Shown here piece after piece: positions 59,874 through 64,000 of a stretch of DNA of 64,000 bases. The position numbers and the translations under genes were made by a program. The stretch lies in contig NZ_CP133268.1 of NCBI RefSeq assembly GCF_030915385.1, positions 4,624,001 to 4,688,000 on the forward strand. The letters run 5' to 3'. Under the pieces are notes generated by a model. It was not told the DNA's origin and did no database searches. It saw only the letters and a program-made list of their open reading frames with translations. Each line of letters starts with the position of its first letter. Position 1 is the first letter of the stretch. The stretch is from Neobacillus sp. PS3-12 (GTDB taxonomy: Bacteria > Bacillota > Bacilli > Bacillales > Cytobacillaceae).

Positions 59874-61385
59874 ATGGAAAAGACTCAAGTAATATCAAAG
59901 TATTTAAAAACAGGGGAAATGTATAAGGAAAGTCTCCGTGATAACCGTACAGTTTATTATAAAGGTGAACGAATTCCGGATGTCACTACTCACTCGGCTA
60001 CTAGCGGTGGTATTGATATTATGGCCAAAATCTTTAATGCTCAGCATAATTCTGAAACGAAAGATACGCTTACTTATATTAGGTCTGATTTAGGGGAACG
60101 AGTCACCAAAGCGTGGATGATTCCAAGAACGAAGGAAGATCTTAAGAGCCGTCGTGAATTAACGGACTATATCGCTCAGGAAACCTTCGGAGTGTTTGGC
60201 CGACCGTTTGATTTGGCTCCACTCGTACCAGTAGGTATGGCAGCTTATCTTTCCCAATTCCGAAGCAAAAGGCCTGAATATGCGGATAATGTTCTTCACT
60301 ATATCGACTATGCGCAAAAAAATAACCTAATGGGACCCGAAGTGTTAGTGGATCCTCAAAACGACCGTTCCAAAGCTGCAGCAGCTGGTGCCCGCCTATT
60401 CGATAACGAATTAGGAAGCCAATTAAAAGGAGGCGATTCCACACCTGCTTTGCTTCGGGTTGTGAAAGAGACGGAAGAAGGAATCTATATCAGTGGAGCG
60501 AAGGCTGTGGGTTCTGTTTCGTCCCAAGGAAATGAAATGATCCTCTCCAACCTGATGCGCCCAGGTTTGTTACCTGAGGAATCTCTATGGCTTTCAGTAC
60601 CAATTAATGCGCCAGGCATCCATATTATCTGCCGGGAAACAGTTTCAACGGATTCTGTTAGTTCATATGATCACCCAGTTAAGTCACGTGGAGAAGAAAT
60701 GGATTCTTTCTTGATTTTTGATAATGTTTTCATAGAGAAATGGAGGATTTTTAACTATGGAGTTCCAGAACTTAATGAGTTGTACGGGGCCGTTGTATTA
60801 GGAGCGCACTGGCATATTCTCTCACGTTTGGCTACTAAGGCTGAAATGTACGCCGGGGCTGCCCAACTCATAGTTGATGCATTAGGAACAGGGAATATTC
60901 CAGGGGTACGTTCGATCGTATCTGAGGTCATTCAGTATGCTCAAACGTTAAGGGCTTATGTATTAGCGTCAGAGGAATTAGCTAAACCGACACAAGATGA
61001 AGTGATGTGGCCGGATGTAAATATGCTTACAGCGGGACGTCTATATGGAATAACAAACTATCCGAAGATCATCCATCATCTTCAGGAATTATGCGGACAG
61101 GGATTGGTCATGAGATTTTCGGAGAAAGACTATGAACATCCGTTTATTGGCGCAAAATTAGAAGAACTTCTCTTTGGACGCAATTTAACCTCAAAACAGA
61201 AAAATTTATTGATGAACTTCATTTGGGATATAACCACCGATTCCCACGCTGGCCGCGTCGGACTATTTGAAAACGTTAATGCACTGCCTGCACCATTGCT
61301 TCGCGAGCGTCTGTACCATGAATATGATCGAACACCTTTTATGAACAAAATTCGTAAATCGATTGGACTTCCTTTAGAGGTGTAA
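59874..61385 (+). CDS. HpaB-family flavin-dependent monooxygenase, oxygenase component, copy 2
   Basis: 503 residues, a close paralogue of the protein at 54811 along its whole length; long stretches such as the GGDSTPALLRVVKETEEGIY block are identical, with changes scattered elsewhere (for example AHLSKFRKKRPEYAEN against AYLSQFRSKRPEYADN). Same FADH2-dependent hydroxylase chemistry. It begins the second half of the pathway and has its own promoter and operator. The pair may hydroxylate successive positions, related substrates, or be redundant. SD AAAGGGGGAG. Confidence 0.9.
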   Translation: MEKTQVISKYLKTGEMYKESLRDNRTVYYKGERIPDVTTHSATSGGIDIMAKIFNAQHNSETKDTLTYIRSDLGERVTKAWMIPRTKEDLKSRRELTDYIAQETFGVFGRPFDLAPLVPVGMAAYLSQFRSKRPEYADNVLHYIDYAQKNNLMGPEVLVDPQNDRSKAAAAGARLFDNELGSQLKGGDSTPALLRVVKETEEGIYISGAKAVGSVSSQGNEMILSNLMRPGLLPEESLWLSVPINAPGIHIICRETVSTDSVSSYDHPVKSRGEEMDSFLIFDNVFIEKWRIFNYGVPELNELYGAVVLGAHWHILSRLATKAEMYAGAAQLIVDALGTGNIPGVRSIVSEVIQYAQTLRAYVLASEELAKPTQDEVMWPDVNMLTAGRLYGITNYPKIIHHLQELCGQGLVMRFSEKDYEHPFIGAKLEELLFGRNLTSKQKNLLMNFIWDITTDSHAGRVGLFENVNALPAPLLRERLYHEYDRTPFMNKIRKSIGLPLEV

Positions 61386-61460
61386 TGAACCTTCGTATCT
61401 AAACGCAACATGTAAGTTGCTTGAAATTCAATAGAGTTAAAGTTTAGAGGAGATATTAAT

Positions 61461-62282
61461 ATGAAGCAAAATGATTCTTTTGATGACTTATATGTTAAGG
61501 GGCTTAATGCGAAAATACACATGATTTCGAAAGGGGAAAAAGCAGATACTCCCGTCATTTTTTTGCCGGGAATTACAAGTTACAGCTATTCATTTAGAAA
61601 AATCTTAAATTTGATGCCTAAAAAATACCATTGCTTATCAATGGACCCAAGAGGCAGAGGACAGTCCGATCGGCCTAAGCAAGGGTATCTTTTAAAAGAT
61701 TATTGCGAAGATTTACTGAATGTTGTCAACGCATTAATCGATCATCCTGTTTCTCCAATCTTGGTTGGCCACTCCATGGGAGCACGAATCGCTGCTGCAT
61801 TTGGGAGTCAATACCCATCTCTCATTTCAGGAATGGTATTAATTGATCCTCCTATAAATGGCCCAGGCCAGAGAGATGTATATCCGAATCCTCTGTCCAT
61901 GTTTTTAAAACAAAAGGAGGCTGTTGATCAAGGAGAAATGGAATTATTCCGCAGTTTCTTCCCTTCCTTTTCCGATGAACAAATAGCCGAAAGAGCAGAA
62001 GAGTATCGAAATAACAGTTTGCAAGCGATTATTGAATCTTACCAATCTCTGTTACTGGAGCCTTTTCAAGTATATATCAAAATGCTTACAGTTCCTGCAT
62101 TACTGTTAGCTGCAGAACACGGAGACACTATTCGTGAAAACGAACTGCAGGTTTTGAAAACAATCAACCCTTCTCTGCAAGTTGAAAGGGTTAAAGGTGT
62201 AGGACACATGGTGTATAAAGATGCACCTGAACAAACAGTTGATTATATCGTTTCATTTATTGAAGGACTTACAAAAAAATGA
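61461..62282 (+). CDS. nicD: N-formylmaleamate deformylase-like alpha/beta hydrolase
   Basis: 273 residues. Catalytic serine in LVGHSMGARIAAA, histidine in VKGVGHMVYKDAPE, acid probably in LAAEHGDTIRENE; SMDPRGRGQSDRP is the usual alpha/beta-hydrolase loop. On its own it would be a generic hydrolase. Directly before a 2,5-dihydroxypyridine dioxygenase gene (15 bases apart) it best fits NicD, which splits N-formylmaleamate to maleamate and formate. SD AGAGGAGA. Confidence 0.75.
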   Translation: MKQNDSFDDLYVKGLNAKIHMISKGEKADTPVIFLPGITSYSYSFRKILNLMPKKYHCLSMDPRGRGQSDRPKQGYLLKDYCEDLLNVVNALIDHPVSPILVGHSMGARIAAAFGSQYPSLISGMVLIDPPINGPGQRDVYPNPLSMFLKQKEAVDQGEMELFRSFFPSFSDEQIAERAEEYRNNSLQAIIESYQSLLLEPFQVYIKMLTVPALLLAAEHGDTIRENELQVLKTINPSLQVERVKGVGHMVYKDAPEQTVDYIVSFIEGLTKK

Positions 62283-62297
62283 AAGAGGTGTCTATAA

Positions 62298-63338
62298 ATG
62301 ACTGTTGAATTTAATGAAATGGTTTCCCTATTTAAAAGAGAGCTTGAATTGTGTAAATTAAAGCCATCTGAAACGATGGCGGTATTAACCTCAGGCGAAA
62401 TTAGAACAGATTATGCGAAAGCGTTCCTTACTGCAGCGTCAGAGCTTGGGACGAATGCCTTTGAATTAAAACTGCCGCCTGCGAAACAAGGCCCAGAAGG
62501 TTCATTCGGAATTACACCTTTGACAGATAACCGCGTTGCGGTTGAATGTTTAAAAAAGGCTGATCTTGTCATAGACTTAGTGCTCCTCCTTTTTTCTAAG
62601 GAACAGCTTGAACTGCAGGAAGCAGGAGTAAGGATTTTGATGGTTATCGAACCGTTCGATGTCATAAAAAGGATGTTTCCAAAAGAAAGTGACAAAGAGA
62701 GAGTACTTTATGCAACCAATTTATTAAGAAATGCAAAAGAATTAAGATTTACCAGTAAGGCCGGCACCGATGTGACGTATCAGTTGGGTCAATATCCAAT
62801 CTTGACGGAATATGGTTTTGCCGATGAACCAGGAAGATGGGACCACTTGCCAAGTTGTTTCGCTGCAGCGACATCGAATGATAGCGGGGTTGATGGGGTA
62901 GTAGTTTTGGATAAAGGTGACATATTTTTCCCATTTAACCGATATTTTCAAGATCAAGTGAAGCTAACCATAAAAGGTGGATATGTTGTCAACATAGAAG
63001 GCGGTTTTGACGCCATGCTGATGAGGGAATATATGGAGAGCTTTAATGACCCACGGGCTTACGCGATATCCCACATAGGCTGGGGACTTAACGAAAGGGC
63101 ACAATGGCATAGTTTGGCCCTCGATGATCAAGTGTTTGGCATGGATGGCCGTGCTTTTTATGGGAATGTCTTATTTTCCTTAGGTCCAAACTCTGAATTA
63201 GGGGGGAACAACGATACCCCATGCCATCTTGATTTACCAATGAAAAATTGTACCTTATATTTGGACGGAAAGTTAATTGTTAAAGAAGGAGATATTGTGA
63301 TTGATGAAATGAACCCTGTAAAGCAGCAACTAGTTTGA
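62298..63338 (+). CDS. nicX: 2,5-dihydroxypyridine 5,6-dioxygenase (NicX-like)
   Basis: 346 residues of the NicX/M29-like family, not a VOC or cupin dioxygenase. The iron-site region is SHIGWGLNERAQWHSLALDD, then GMDGRAFYGNVLFSLG, the GPNSELGGNNDTPCHLDLPM motif and a final MKNCTLYLDGKLI. NicX opens 2,5-dihydroxypyridine to N-formylmaleamate. Combined with the deformylase, amidase and isomerase genes it defines the pathway. SD AAAGAGGTG. Confidence 0.85.
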   Translation: MTVEFNEMVSLFKRELELCKLKPSETMAVLTSGEIRTDYAKAFLTAASELGTNAFELKLPPAKQGPEGSFGITPLTDNRVAVECLKKADLVIDLVLLLFSKEQLELQEAGVRILMVIEPFDVIKRMFPKESDKERVLYATNLLRNAKELRFTSKAGTDVTYQLGQYPILTEYGFADEPGRWDHLPSCFAAATSNDSGVDGVVVLDKGDIFFPFNRYFQDQVKLTIKGGYVVNIEGGFDAMLMREYMESFNDPRAYAISHIGWGLNERAQWHSLALDDQVFGMDGRAFYGNVLFSLGPNSELGGNNDTPCHLDLPMKNCTLYLDGKLIVKEGDIVIDEMNPVKQQLV

Positions 63339-63489
63339 TAAAAAATCCTTATTTTTCTGGCACTGAGTAAAAGATTTTGAATCTATGAATCTTAATATTG
63401 AAAGAACAACTCTACTGCGATTTAATACAACTTCTTTGCGAGAGATGGTACCTTTATAATATTTTGACCATTAAACGGAGGTATGTATA

Positions 63490-64000
63490 TTGAGCAACCA
63501 AACGGTTAACGTGAAAGAGCATTCTTCAATTGAAATACGTGGTGTCGATATGATTCCGGAGAATGAACGGAATTCGAAGGCATCAAATGTATTCTACGTT
63601 CTATGTGGTTCGCAATTTGCTTTCGGGATTATGGCGATCGGTTCATTACCGATTGTTTTTGGACTTGGATGGTGGGCAGCTTTCTGGGCTATGACTCTGG
63701 GGCTTGCGATTGGTTCGATCGTTATTGGACCATTAGCTATTTTGTCGCAAAGGACAGGAACCAATGGAGCGCTTGCCAGCGGAGCACACTTTGGAGTAAA
63801 AGGCCGTGTCATTGGATCAGTTCTTAATATCGTTATAGCAGTAGGATTTTATGCTCTAATGGTTTGGACTGGAGCTCAAGCCTTTGTTGCAGGAGGTCAC
63901 CGATTGTTCGGTTGGTCTGAAGGGATCGGTACGCTGCTGATAGGATGCGTTATTATCAGTTTAATAACAGCCACCGTTGCGATTATGGGCCATAAGGTAG
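63490..64000 (+). CDS. NCS1-family permease (cytosine/purine permease type), 3' end outside window
   Basis: The frame opens at TTG 63490, eight bases after ACGGAGGT, and is still open at the last base (170 codons). It reads SNQTVNVKEHSSIEIRGVDM, then PENERNSKASNVFYVLCGSQ, IVFGLGWWAAFWAMTLGLAI, LSQRTGTNGALASGAHFGVK and VWTGAQAF, the pattern of NCS1 nucleobase/hydantoin/allantoin permeases. NCS1 proteins carry small N-heterocycles. As part of the hydroxypyridine cluster it is the likely uptake protein. Confidence 0.82.
   Translation, partial: MSNQTVNVKEHSSIEIRGVDMIPENERNSKASNVFYVLCGSQFAFGIMAIGSLPIVFGLGWWAAFWAMTLGLAIGSIVIGPLAILSQRTGTNGALASGAHFGVKGRVIGSVLNIVIAVGFYALMVWTGAQAFVAGGHRLFGWSEGIGTLLIGCVIISLITATVAIMGHKV

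Noticed and set aside
1..64000. CRISPR array or Cas genes
   Set aside because: No regularly spaced repeats were seen; the only related protein is the TnpB of an IS element.

Overview
The window comes from the chromosome of a low-GC, spore-forming Firmicute, most likely Bacillaceae. The signs are strong AAGGAGG-type ribosome binding sites with many TTG and GTG starts, two Spo0E-family genes, a KinB-like histidine kinase, Bacillus-type DnaD/DnaB replication relics and an FadF-type ETF:menaquinone reductase. The genus cannot be fixed from sequence alone. Almost all intact genes are catabolic. Between them lie eroded gene fragments, a TnpB element and relics of mobile DNA.

Region 1 (1-28.6 kb) has an RraA-like gene running in from the left edge, a KinB-like kinase and a LysR regulator facing a long + strand catabolic block. 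The block holds the ETF:quinone reductase, a TPP enzyme, an aldehyde dehydrogenase, two MFS transporters, etfBA, two CaiB CoA-transferase/HMG-CoA-lyase-like pairs, acyl-CoA dehydrogenase, enoyl-CoA hydratase, MmgE/PrpD, an FAH-family hydrolase, gentisate 1,2-dioxygenase, a class A flavin hydroxylase and an aconitase paralogue. It reads as a hydroxybenzoate/gentisate route mixed with CoA-dependent breakdown of an unidentified branched or tricarboxylic acid, with electrons passing through EtfAB to menaquinone.

Region 2 (28.6-41.9 kb) has an IS200/IS605-type element (dead TnpA, intact TnpB), an AbrB-family membrane protein and a - strand meta-cleavage operon (ring hydroxylase, extradiol dioxygenase, C-C hydrolase). 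A XylR_N/V4R/PucR regulator diverges from that operon. An MFS transporter, an FAD-synthetase paralogue and a flavin reductase follow. About 1.4 kb of eroded DNA then carries a Spo0E gene and the 3' part of what looks like a selenocysteine tRNA.

Region 3 (42.0-47.7 kb) is a compact purine operon, uraD-uox-uraH-allB-allC plus an M20 amidohydrolase, taking urate to ureidoglycolate or beyond. Region 4 (47.8-51.8 kb) is a mobile-DNA graveyard: TOTE-type helicase remnant, toxin-antitoxin pair, DnaD and DnaB fragments, REP-like palindrome. SDR and rpiA genes follow.

Region 5 (53.7-64 kb) is the most interesting. It encodes what appears to be a complete maleamate pathway for a hydroxylated pyridine: two close HpaB-type monooxygenases, flavin reductase, FAD-synthetase paralogue, NicX-like 2,5-dihydroxypyridine dioxygenase, NicD-like deformylase, NicF-like amidase, NicE-like maleate isomerase and an NCS1 permease cut by the window edge. 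Its probable regulator is a MerR-type HTH joined to a catalytically dead copy of the NicF-type amidase fold. Three promoters here share a GGTAAG-containing element.

At least six genes carry what look like single-base indels, mostly one-base losses. These may be real decay or assembly errors, so affected genes are reported over their full extent and flagged.
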